Assembly (NCBI RefSeq): GCF_040954645.1
Contig: NC_092809.1
Span: forward strand, 133,909,914-133,973,913
Source: Diabrotica undecimpunctata
Lineage: Eukaryota; Arthropoda; Insecta; Coleoptera; Chrysomelidae
Direction of reading: 5' to 3'
DNA length: 64,000 nucleotides
Below, in pieces: positions 13,101 through 22,661 of this stretch. Within the stretch, counting starts at the first letter, position 1; every line of letters begins with the position of its first letter. A program made the translations under genes and the position numbers. Under the pieces are notes generated by a model. The model saw only the letters and a program-made list of their open reading frames with translations. It did not search any database and was not told the DNA's origin.

Positions 13101-16100
13101 GTGTAGGTGGTCCACCTCTACGTCTTCTCTGTTTTTGTTCTCCACACCGTAATGACAAAGCTGGCAAAACAACAATCACATTCATACTTGATAAATTACT
13201 AAAGATATGTAAATATTAATTATTTTAACATTTTTTACATTTTTGTAGAACACAAATCCAGTGGGCCCAGGACCTTTAGATGCTAATTTCGCTGAATATC
13301 CATGGCAAGCCATGATTTTGAGAGATACCAACCGCAGCTTACTTTGTGGAGGTGCCATCATTGCTAGAGACGCAGTACTCACTGCTGCCCATTGCATTGA
13401 AGGGTGAGACTTAAAGATATAATTTTTGAACACACGATAATATTCAATAAGAATGTGTATTATAAAAAATAAAACTTATTAACACATTATTGTTAAAACC
13501 CAGCTTTCGACTTTTATGTCAATAATATGTTTTATTACTTTTAGGTTACAAACGTCCGACGTCCTTGTCAAAGGTGGAGAATGGAAATTGGGTATTGATG
13601 AAGAGCCATTACCGTTCCAGATCATTAAAGTAGCTGCTATAGTTAGGCATCCATCGTACAAAAAAGACGGATACGACTTGGCTATCTTGAAACTGACGGA
13701 GAAATTCAGATTAAGCAAGAACGTGGGTACCATCTGTTTACCGGATGCAAAGGCTGCACGAGAATCATACGGTAACTGTAAAGTTACGGGATGGGGAAAA
13801 CGCATTTTACAATGTGAGTATATATTTTATTTCATCTTCTGACATTAGAATTAGACTAGAAGAAAATAATTTACCGTATTATATCAACAGCATCTCAATG
13901 ATCTTCTTTTCTTGATGTGCCTATCCGTGACGAATGTTGATAATTATCATGGCAATCTTTATGTTGTCTGCATCAATGTAAAAATGCTACACATATGTTG
14001 TGTTAAACCAGATTCTCAGGTACTAACCAGGATGTTGTTCTTGCTCCTGGACCTCGCAGGATGGCTTTTAGGAAGGCTTTTTTGAAATCATTTCGCATAC
14101 TTTGTCCAAAGTACTGTAGCTTTCGAGATTTGATAATGTTCAGTAACTCTCGATTTCTCTCTATTCTTTTGAGGACTTGTTCATTTGTAATTCGGTTATT
14201 CCACATGATCTTGAGTACTCTCCGATATAGCCATATCTCAAACGCTTCCAATCTTCTTCTTCATCAGGTGCCATCTTTGCTACGGAGGTTGGAAACCATC
14301 ATAGCTATTTTAATTTTTGAAGCAGTAGCTCTAAATAGTTGTTTTGAGCTGCATCCAAACCATTCTCTCAGGATCTTAAGCCATGAAATTCGTCTTCTTC
14401 CGATGCTTCTTCTGCCATCTATTTTTACTTGCATTATGAGTCGTAGGATGCCATACTTTTCGCTCCTCATCACATCCAATCGCTTGCACATAATTTCGTT
14501 TATTCAGTATTCTTTTTTATAGCAAGAGAGAGATTGTGGCTTTTGAAGAAGGCCCTCATCCAGTTGAAGGTAGTTTTTCCGATTCACGCTCTTATCTCCT
14601 GGTAGTTGGTCTATTCTTCATTCATTATGGTGCTGAGGTCAAACGTCTTTCTACTGGGATTTGGTTGGCATAGAGTTGACCTGTTATCTTTTTCTGGCTA
14701 ATTATCATCAAACTTTGTCTTCCTGGTCATTAAAATTGTTAACTGTGGTACGCCAGTTTATTCATAAGGACTAGTAGATCTTCTACGTTGTCCGCAAATA
14801 CAATGGTTTTATCTGCATATCTGATTTGTTCAATCGGTACCTTAATGATAAAAGAACTTTTAAAAATTTTACTACAACTTTTTTCCTTCGTTCAGTATAA
14901 ACATCATAATCAATGACCTTGTTATTTTTAAGCATTTCAAAACTTTTTTTATATTTCAGTGCATGCTAGAGGCGCTATAATGCACCACATCAATGCACAG
15001 TTGATCGATAAAAAGCAATGTACAGATACTGTGAATGAGAAGTTCCAAGATTCAGCATCAACGCTTAAAGATCATACGTTGTGTGTTACTTCAGATATCG
15101 ATCAGTGCAAGGTAAGTTAAAAGACAAAATTTTCAATTTATCAGTTCCTATAATCATTCTGTCGTTCAAAAAAATTTGCATTTTAGCGAAAGAATTTCCA
15201 TATTTTAGAGCTTTTGCTTTTTCATGAAAAAATTGAGTTCTCATTGGATAGAGGTGTTAGACAAGGAAACACGATCTCACCCAAGCTTTTCATAACAGTT
15301 CTGGAGTATGATTTCACAAAACTCAATTGGTACAAGACCGGAATATATATTATATCGACGGAAAAATACTTAAAAACCTTCGATTTGTCGATGATATTGT
15401 ACATATTTCCGATGATTTACACAAAGACGACGTAATGCTTAATGAACTTTCACAGGCAACCAAAGAATGGGACTGCAAATAAACAAAAATAAACCAAACT
15501 TTGTCATAGAAACAATAAAATTGTTAGAGAAAACAATAGCATAGAATAGGTAACAAGAAATACAAAGAAGAATTGGTCTAAGATGGATTGCATATGGTAG
15601 ATAGGAGGACACATTCAATAGTGATATCGCGATGCGCCTGGAGAGACAGGTATACAATCAATGCACGCTTTCAGTTATAAGATATGGATCCGATACACTA
15701 ACGCTAACTAAAAATAATACTAAGAAACTGAGAATCGCACAGAGGAAAATGAAAAGATCAATATAAGGAATACAACTTACAGACCGCGGTAAAAACAAAG
15801 AGATTCGCAGAAAGGCAATAGAAGATATCGTAACAAAATATCAAAGCTAAAATGGAGCACGGCTCAGCGATGATAGATGGACTAACAGATTGCTGGAATG
15901 AAGATCCCTTGAAGATACGAGAAGCCGAGAAGATCACCGATGGGATAGATACACGACATACAAAGAATAGAGCATAAGTGGATGCAACTTGCGCAAAATA
16001 GAATTTCCTGGAGGCATATGGAGGAGGCTTATGTCCAGCAATAGACGCCAAAAGCTGGATGGTGATGATGATCCATAAGCGATTTAAATTTAAAGAAGAC

Positions 16101-18309
16101 ACATCTGGATAGGATAGTAGTATAGTCTTGTTAAACTATAGTCTTATCTTATTAGATTAAAGAGAACCATTCAGTAGGGGATAATAATTTTACAAATTCT
16201 GTCAAAAACCAATTAACAACTTTACATAAAAATCCATATTTTGTAAAAATAACTAAATCCGTAAACGTTGCAACAGATATGTTAAGATTCACATTATCTT
16301 ATATCTAGAAGCAATTGTTACCGATAAACAGTGTAAATAATCAAATAATTTAAGACGATTTCCGAAGCAGATTCTAATGTAAAATCAGCATAAATACTGA
16401 GTATGCTCCAAAATTCTCATTAGCTGGAATGTTTTTCACCATACCGACTGCGAACTCCTATATCATAGTAATCAATTACATCTACGTGTGAATGCATATC
16501 TTGCGTTACAATTTCAAAATTGGAATCATTACAACCTGAGGAGTATAAGGCATCAGCAAGATATAACTAATCCTGGTTTACATTTGACTACAAAACCATA
16601 ATTTTGTAAGTTACTCCTTAATCTTTGTAATCTGAAAGAGCATTGAGTGGCTTTTTAAATATGGCCTCTAAAGGAAGATGATCATTCTCTACCACACACT
16701 CTTTACCATATAAGTACTGTTGAAAACACTCACAACCAAATACAATTGCCAAACATTCCTTCTCAATTTGTGCATAATTTTGTTGAGTTGGTGTAAGAGA
16801 CTGATGCATATGCTACTGGTCCTCCATTTTGTAAAAGTACTGTGTTTCTAACGAGTCCTTCGAACTGTCAACTAATACTTTAATTGGTTTATGTCTGTTA
16901 TAGTACTGTAATAAAGGAGTATGTATGTACTAAGAATTAATTTAACATTTAAAAATCCTGTTGATGAACGTCTAGTCAAAAGTTCATGAACTTCCAGTCC
17001 AGCCAGTCAAAATGAACATTCTCTTTCATTAACTTTCTAAGATTACCTGTTAATTTGGACAGATTTGGAACAAATTTTTATACTTATGTTAGTTAATTAG
17101 CATCAAATGCTATACCATACAATTCAAATGAATTTTTTCCACATAATGACGGTATTAGATTTTTGTTTTGATACAGGGCAGCGACAACCGCTGATACGTA
17201 TTTTGACCAACCGCTAATACGTATTTTGACCTCCTTAGGTCTCGTCAGAACGGTATAGTCACTGCTCTGAGCATAGATGTCATGAGCTTGCGATCCTTAT
17301 GCAACTCACTTTACACTAGTGTGCAGAGGCCAATTCATAGCATAACATTACGATGCCTTAAAGAAATGCCACTACGCATCTGTTAAGATGTATAGATTGG
17401 AAAGAAAGACGCTGAAAAACTTTTTCGTGCGGTAATACTCATAGAAACCTAATGAATAGATATTTTGTAAGTTTTACATTTGGGGTAAAACGTACAAAAG
17501 AATGAAAATCGAGCCGAAAATTATGGATTCTTGCTAGATACACTGCCGAATCGGTAAGCATCACCTCCCTCCACCATAATATCCTCCCTTTTTTCCTATA
17601 CTACTTGCATTGCTATTATGGTATATGCTGTGACCAATATTGTCAATCTAAAAATCTATATTTTTGACACCTTACAAGGTTAGCCAACTAACAAAACTGA
17701 AATAAGGCATAAAAAGGAATTCATTTATGAAGATTTTTTGGTTTGCTTTTCCGCTATGTGTGTGAGTAACACTAGACCGCTTCCGCAGTTTTTTATCTAC
17801 TTAGTGATAAAAGAGTGATCTTATCGATACATGGTGCTTCGTACTCCGAAAAATGAGCTGATTGAATTCAGTCTGTTGATCTTTTAGAGTGAATATATCA
17901 ATAGCTGGACGCTTATTGGAACACTGGTATATTTATTGTACATAATTCAAAACAATTCTTAATACTTATTAGGTATATCACAAAAAACTCATTTGAAAAA
18001 CTCTCAATAATAATCGTCCATTTCTATGTGATAATTTAGTTTATCGTAATTCATCGCCAAAATTTCGTGATTTAATTAATAATTAATATTATGTTTCAGG
18101 TCGATTACGGTAGTGCTTTAGCCTGTACAAACGACCAAGGTAAATACGTCCTATCGGGAATATACGCCTGGGATACAGGCTGCAGACAAGAAGGCCAAAT
18201 AGGAGGCTACATTCCGACGGATGTTACATGGGTCGAAGAATGTCTAAGAAAACCTTTGAAGGAGTTGAGACGGTTAGATAGAGAATATTTGCTCAACAGC
18301 AACAAATAA
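9925..18309 (+). CDS. scaf: Inactive clip-domain serine protease homologue, scarface-like (3' five exons; 5' end not seen)
   Basis: Joining 9925-10191, 13249-13403, 13545-13813, 14960-15111 and 18100-18309 gives 350 residues ending in TAA, with GT/AG borders and agreeing phases (0, 2, 1, 0). The order is the end of a clip-like module ([12 protein letters not shown]), a linker with CGGRN, then a trypsin-fold domain. The catalytic His (LTAAHC) and Asp (YDLAIL) are kept, but the serine site reads VDYGSALAC instead of GDSGGPLVC, so Ser is Tyr and the protein cannot be a normal protease. The blocks [24 protein letters not shown] and GSALAC are those I know from Drosophila scarface, a secreted pseudoprotease acting in epithelial signalling. 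The signal peptide and 5' exons lie upstream and were not found. Introns carry LINE and Gypsy fragments. It could instead be named phenoloxidase-activating factor 2-like. Confidence 0.85.
10192..10967. other. Start of scarface-like intron; short tandem repeat
   Basis: Intronic, no genes. ACGACAAGATAAGGTATT occurs twice in tandem near 10602 and 10630. A GGTGA-rich block at about 10430-10515 is one arm of an inverted repeat described separately. Confidence 0.5.
10430..12215. repeat. GGTGA-rich inverted repeat arms flanking an intronic LINE
   Basis: The left arm (about 10430-10515) has GGTGACGGTGACTT and GGTGATTTTTAACGGTGG. The right arm (about 12163-12215) has CACCGTTCC, TTCACCGTTGGTAAATCACC and GTCACCGTTCC. 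They are similar when one is reverse-complemented. This may be the two ends of a DNA transposon whose middle is now LINE sequence; the borders are not defined. Confidence 0.4.
10968..11900 (+). mobile_element. RTE-like LINE 3' fragment (RT palm to C-terminus)
   Basis: The frame 10968-11267 carries [15 protein letters not shown], an intact YADD active site. After one stop the frame resumes and 11367-11816 gives the C-terminal region: [44 protein letters not shown] and [11 protein letters not shown]. The 3' side ends in an A/G-rich GAAAGAAAGAAAG run near 11880. It is 5'-truncated, in a host-gene intron, sense to the gene. Confidence 0.85.
11901..12966. other. Intronic AT-rich sequence
   Basis: No coding exon or element recognised apart from the CACCGTT-type arm at about 12163-12215. 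Confidence 0.4.
12967..13160 (-). mobile_element. LINE C-terminal fragment
   Basis: The - strand reads [20 protein letters not shown] then [19 protein letters not shown], the basic tail seen at the 3' end of many LINE ORFs in this window (compare 15950-16060 and 51965-52250). It stops less than 100 bp before the acceptor of the next scarface-like exon. Confidence 0.7.
13249..13403 (+). CDS. scaf: scarface-like, visible exon 2 (His region)
   Basis: Preceded by a T-rich tract and AG at 13247-13248; ends in phase 2 before GTGAGA. It encodes the start of the protease-like domain ([24 protein letters not shown]) and the LTAAHC motif with the catalytic-site His still present. Confidence 0.9.
13545..13813 (+). 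CDS. scaf: scarface-like, visible exon 3 (Asp region)
   Basis: AG at 13543-13544, donor GTGAGT at 13814, phases 2 to 1. It encodes [19 protein letters not shown], the [18 protein letters not shown] segment with the catalytic-site Asp, and CLPDAK to CKVTGWGK. Confidence 0.9.
14003..14870 (-). mobile_element. Two adjoining LINE 3' fragments
   Basis: On the - strand an RT scrap comes first ([20 protein letters not shown] near 14840), then a C-terminal tail ([20 protein letters not shown] to NLRSKDGT, 14491-14264) ending in GATGAAGAAGAAG. Immediately after comes [20 protein letters not shown] (14251-14003), which belongs earlier in the same kind of protein. The order is therefore broken: one LINE 3' end abuts the middle of a second copy. 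Confidence 0.7.
14960..15111 (+). CDS. scaf: scarface-like, visible exon 4
   Basis: AG at 14958-14959, donor GTAAGT at 15112, phases 1 to 0. It encodes [20 protein letters not shown] and ends with DIDQCK, so the cysteine before the pseudo-catalytic site closes this exon. Confidence 0.88.
15205..16080 (+). mobile_element. Decayed RTE-like LINE 3' fragment
   Basis: The frame 15214-15435 gives [20 protein letters not shown], an RT palm motif related to the fragment at 7745. Later frames give a very broken C-terminal region, ending near 16060 with a LEEAYVQQW-like tail. Many stops. It lies in the last scarface-like intron. Confidence 0.65.
16618..17090 (-). mobile_element. Gypsy-type LTR retrotransposon fragment (RT end / RNase H)
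   Basis: The frame 16809-16618 reads [20 protein letters not shown], then [20 protein letters not shown] and LEAIFKKPL, the RNase H start of Gypsy-type pol. Upstream on the - strand broken frames give [21 protein letters not shown] and KVLVDSSKD. No LTR was found next to it. Confidence 0.8.
17091..18099. other. Rest of the last scarface-like intron
   Basis: AT-rich, no gene recognised. CGCTGATACGTATTTTGACC and CGCTAATACGTATTTTGACC occur as a short tandem pair near 17190-17231. Confidence 0.4.
18100..18309 (+). CDS. scaf: scarface-like, last exon (pseudo-catalytic serine region)
   Basis: AG at 18098-18099, phase 0, stop TAA at 18307-18309. It begins [10 protein letters not shown], where the active serine of trypsin-like enzymes is Tyr and the oxyanion glycines are altered. 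It continues with [21 protein letters not shown] and a charged tail. Confidence 0.9.
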   Translation, partial: VDYGSALACTNDQGKYVLSGIYAWDTGCRQEGQIGGYIPTDVTWVEECLRKPLKELRRLDREYLLNSNK

Positions 18310-18411
18310 CTTAGAAAAAACGAATTGTTATAGTCCTTTGTAGAGATATAAGCATTACTGAAGAGAAACAATTTTATATTACTGTAAATTTTTTGTTATG
18401 TAAATACTTAT

Positions 18412-18417
18412 AATAAA
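18412..18417 (+). promoter_or_regulatory. Poly(A) signal of the scarface-like gene
   Basis: AATAAA about 100 bp after the stop codon, followed by a T/G-rich stretch, is well placed as the polyadenylation signal. Confidence 0.65.
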
Positions 18418-18910
18418 CATGTGATAGATGTATTACAAATATCTTCGGACTTTATTTATTTAAGGTTTAAGAATGCCAGTAACTTTTTTGTATATTTTTT
18501 GTATTATTTAATTTTAACAAAAACTGCCATATTGTCTATTTTGTAAATTTTCTCTAGCTACCTACTATGTTAAGTTTGTACGAAAATTAAAAAGGGAATA
18601 AACAGCAATTAATAATTTTCTACCAGTTTTGATTCTAAATGTAGCTTAAATGTTAAACAAAATAGGTTAAGTGTAATATAATAAAAATATAGGTACCTAA
18701 TTATTTGTTTTATTTATAAACATCTATAAAATCATAAAAAAATAATAAACTTCAACAAAACAAAATGTACTTATTCATTACTGTTAATACTAATAACATA
18801 ACAGACAACAATAAACTAATACCTAAATAATTATTACTTAAAACTTTAAAAATGAGAACTAAGTGGTATGGACCACAATTTGTCAACCGAAACAGCTTTT
18901 TGGTTAATAT

Positions 18911-19450
18911 TTAACCCATTAGGTACTAGGGTGTCATATATGATACACTAAACAACGATCTTTTCATCGTGATTTAACACTCTTCTTGAACCCAACGATA
19001 AACTGACTACACTCAGACCTCTTATAAACACGATAAAAATTAACTTTTTAAAACATTATATTCCGGATCAAGAAATCGCCTATGATGAAAGCATGATGGA
19101 ATATTTTGGAAAACACGGATGTAAGCAGTATATTCGAGGGAAACCCATCCGGTTTGGATATAAAGTATTATGTCTCAATTCCAAAAACGGTTACCTTATT
19201 AATTTTGAGGTTTATCAGGGAAATATGCCAATTTCTAATCGAGAGCATCAAGAAAAATTTGGTAAAGCCATAGCTCCGTTATTGCAGCTTATTGAAGAGA
19301 TGCCCGTGGAAACTAGATCTTTGCTATACAATTTTTATTTTGATAAAGTATGCACATCCATGAATTTATGAAGCAACAGGGACAGTTAAAGAAAATAGAC
19401 TAACAAAGAATTGTCCACTTGGACAGTAAAAGAGTTAAAAGACACAATTT
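18911..19450 (+). mobile_element. Internally deleted piggyBac-like element
   Basis: TTAA at 18911-18914 is followed by CCCATTAGGTACTAGGGTGT and CATATATGA, like a piggyBac terminal repeat with its TTAA target. From about 19020 the + strand encodes KINFLKHYIPDQEIAYDESM, FGKHGCKQYIRGKPIRFGYK and NFEVYQGN, the middle of a piggyBac transposase. A frameshift near 19370 leads to TGTVKENRLTKNCPLG. The N-terminal part is missing. The 3' end was not located. Confidence 0.8.
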
Positions 19451-20045
19451 GTTTAAAATATTGTTTAAACCATTTTGATCATCATTTTCTTTTGGCAATA
19501 TGAACTTTTGTTATAAGAGGACTATTTTAAGATTGTGCACAAATATGAAATAAAAATATTTTTCCTAGCGAGTGTGCCCATACTACCGGACTATAATAAT
19601 TTATAAATAGTTTTTACGATTTTTTTTTTCTAAAAATAACTTTTTTATACTAAAAAACCGATTTGTTCAAATTTAATGAGTACATGAAAAAATTGTTTAT
19701 TAGTAACCTGTACCTATTTAATATAATTATATTTTGATATAGGGATATAGTCACCATGATGATAGGGCGGTGTGTGAGGGTCACTAAAACCCCGACTGGG
19801 ATGTCTGCCAGAGGGCTAACTAAGAAAGGAACTTAAGGTTCAAACCCGATTAAAAAATAATCTAAAGGGATAGTGGGAACCTAAAGGTGACAAATATTTA
19901 TAAAGTGGGTGCTTTAATGACAAAACATAGAGATATTTAATTATTTACTATTATTATTATTAACGTACGGTTAATAACCGATGTAATAAAGAATAATGAA
20001 GTAATACGTATATAAGTATTTTCAGTAATCGCTTTATTGTAAATC
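19451..20045. other. Intergenic AT-rich stretch
   Basis: Nothing recognised between the piggyBac and Helitron remnants. Confidence 0.4.
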
Positions 20046-20049
20046 ATAA

Positions 20050-21600
20050 TTATTAACACAAATCAGTTTGATTAGCTGGTGAATTTACAAACAAATCTGA
20101 TGATTTTCCAACACGGGAACAGGCAACATACAATTGACCATGTGAGAAACATGGGTTTTCTAGATTAATAGCACAAACACCTAATGATTGCCCCTGGTAC
20201 TTATTTATGGTCATAGCAAAAGCAAGCGCACTGGAAACTGTAGTCGTTTAAATTCAAATAGTACATCAGTCGGAATCATTGGGATGCGTGGTATCAAAAC
20301 ATCTGCTCCTTTATACTTTCCTTTCAGTATAGTTGCTTCTATCACGTTGTTCAATAATTTATTTATCGCTAACCGTGTGCCGTTACAAACACTCGGTTTA
20401 ATTAAAGGCGGTTTAACCTTTAATTGAAGATTGTGCGGTGGCAATCCTGGTAAATCCAGCGAGTTTAAAAATTTAGGCGGATAGTTGACATCATCTTGTT
20501 TAGTAGCCGAATCAACTGATTTATATATCCCCAATTTGTCTGTAATTTGTTCTTGAATTTTGAAATTTAATTAATTTACATCTATGTTTTTTGCAGCCAA
20601 TATAGCCCGTTCGCTAAACCAATCATGGTTTCTGTAATTTTGAGCAACATCTGGAAACACCTTTTGAATAAGTTCATCTTTTGATCGAGTTAACTGACAA
20701 AAACGTTGAGGAAAATTAATGCAACCAGTCAAGGTGTCTATAGGAAATTTGCCATTACCAATATCAATGACTTGTTTAGAGAATATGTCTCCAGATTGGT
20801 CATTTTGCAACTCGACAAGCATATTCTTGCTTAAATGTAATATATTGACATGTTTCCACAAATTGAAGGATTTTAAACATGCATTGAGTTTATCAGCTGG
20901 CGTTGATCGTGGAATCACTGGCAATATTTGACGAAAATCTCCTGCTAATAAAATCATTGCACAACCAAATGGATTATGATTGCTCCGTAGATCTTGTAAG
21001 GTTCTATCTAAAGCCTCTAAAGATTTTTTATGTGCCATCGTGCATTCATCCCAAACAATCAATTCACATTCCTGCAAAACCTTTGCCATTGCAGAGTTCT
21101 TCGAAATGTTGCAGGTTGAAGTTTCGTTGCTTTACATGTTTAATCGCAATTTTAGTGCTGAAAGTGTTGTTCGACCACCTTCAAGTAAAGTTGCTGCAAT
21201 TCCCGACGAAGCGAGTGCAAGTACAATTTTATTTTGTGAGCGAATTGTTGCCAATATCAAATCAAAAAGTGTATCAAATACATACTTCTATTGTTCATTC
21301 AATAGTGGCAGATTTTTTTGAATTTATTCTTTCAAAGTGTTGAGATCATAGTTTTTATCGCTGCAACTCTTGGATGGACGCCCCAAACGTCGTCATTTGA
21401 AAGCATTTGTTATATTGTTGAATATTTGACAAAAAGTGTATGAAATCTGGTCCTATTCCTGAAACCAATGAGTAAAATGACTCTGGTGGTGGAACCAATG
21501 GTATTAATTTCACTTTCCCATTTGCGCAACACAATCCATTGGCCCCATTTTTGTATTTCAATATCCCATCAAATATATCATTTTAACATTGTACCACAGT
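20050..21600 (-). mobile_element. Helitron helicase remnant
   Basis: The frame 21089-20571 holds a PIF1-type helicase: CELIVWDECTMAHKKSLEAL (Walker B DE) and ILLAGDFRQILPVIPRS. It continues in 20534-20211 (KPPLIKPSVCNGTRLAINKL) and to AFAMTINKYQGQSLGVCAI and LYVACSRVGKSS near 20110, the helicase C-terminus. Upstream at 21250-21130 another frame has KIVLALASSGIAATLLEGGR, and at 21561-21355 the CCANGKVKLIPL and QYNKCFQMTTFGA blocks that belong to the N-terminal part of a RepHel protein. The replication-initiator core and the P-loop between them are missing. Confidence 0.85.
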
Positions 21601-22270
21601 TTAAGAAAAAACGAGCAAATTTGGTCCAGTAGAACCCCAGATATTATGTCACTTTTTCCGAGCGCTCTATATTCAAGCTGTGTTAGATTTTTTGAAGAGC
21701 GTTTGAATAGTTGTGTTGAGTAAAAAACTATCTAATTGGCCTATTAATGGAATTACACAAGAGAGACAACTATAATCGCTTTTAGGGAAAATACTCAGCA
21801 AATATATATTTGATAAATCAAATCATGTTTGCAATCGATACAAGGATAATTTGGTTCTGAAACTGTTTTCTTGTTGAATTTCTATTTTATCCATCATGTT
21901 TAAAGGAAATAAATCAACATTGTAATTAAAAATACTTTATATTGACGTTTTGATTTCCATTTCCGAGATCGTTCTCTTCTTCTTTCAGTCAGCAACACCT
22001 TACGTCCCCTAGGAAGCGTCGATGTAGTTAATTCCATTAAATATGGTACAATAAGGATAACAGTACTATTTGTGGAACTGAATCGTGATAAATTGCCAGA
22101 TTTTTCTAGTTGTAGATTAAATTATAACAGCTTAGTTAATCAAATTATACTAATCAAAATTTAACAATCTCTTTCAACGTTAACATCGTTCTTCTTGCAT
22201 GAGTTTCCCATGTAATCACCCTCACACAAATATATTGTCATCAGAATAAAAACACAAATAAAAACCATTC
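21601..22270. other. Intergenic spacer between Helitron remnant and NAA25 3' end
   Basis: AT-rich, nothing coding recognised. Confidence 0.4.
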
Positions 22271-22276
22271 TTTATT
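22271..22276 (-). promoter_or_regulatory. Poly(A) signal of NAA25
   Basis: TTTATT on the + strand reads AATAAA on the - strand, about 55 bp after the NAA25 stop. It is the first such signal downstream. Confidence 0.65.
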
Positions 22277-22331
22277 TTACAGTAATTACAACAATTAATA
22301 AAAACAAACTGAATCTACTGTGCCCCCACCT

Positions 22332-22661
22332 CTAAGTCAGCAACTTCACTTTCGTCTTCAAAATAAGTTGCATCTCTTTGTTGGCGATCGTATAACTGTA
22401 CCGTATCTTCTCGGCAATGTTATCATTGCCGTTCAAATTTAAATTTTCAAATTTTATATCCAGTGAATCCTCTGGATACGTCTCCGACCAATCTTGTATA
22501 ATATCACAAAAGCTATTCATTTCCGTTTTTAATTTTTCAGAAATTTTCTGTATGTATTCCTTGCCTTTCGGTTCGGCAGATTTTTTTCGGCCTTTCTTTA
22601 TTTGGAGTGGCTTTATCAAGTCGCCGCAAAGAACACAGATTACAGATGATATGCTGATTAT
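22332..22661 (-). CDS. Naa25: NAA25 exon 11 (last)
   Basis: The acceptor is a T-rich run plus TAG at 22662-22664. It begins IISISSVICVLCGDLIKPLQ, matching the hydrophobic block before the lysine-rich KKGRKKS of NAA25. The last part has a SYTIANKEMQLILKTKVK helix and TAG at 22334-22332. About residues 829-937. Confidence 0.85.
   Translation of the reverse strand: MISISSVICVLCGDLIKPLQIKKGRKKSAEPKGKEYIQKISEKLKTEMNSFCDIIQDWSETYPEDSLDIKFENLNLNGNDNIAEKIRYSYTIANKEMQLILKTKVKLLT

Noticed and set aside
13479..13805. 108-residue - strand frame
   Set aside because: Antisense of scarface-like exon 3.
14061..14522. 153-residue + strand frame
   Set aside because: Antisense of the LINE fragments at 14003-14491.
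20903..21343. 146-residue + strand frame
   Set aside because: Antisense of the Helitron helicase remnant.
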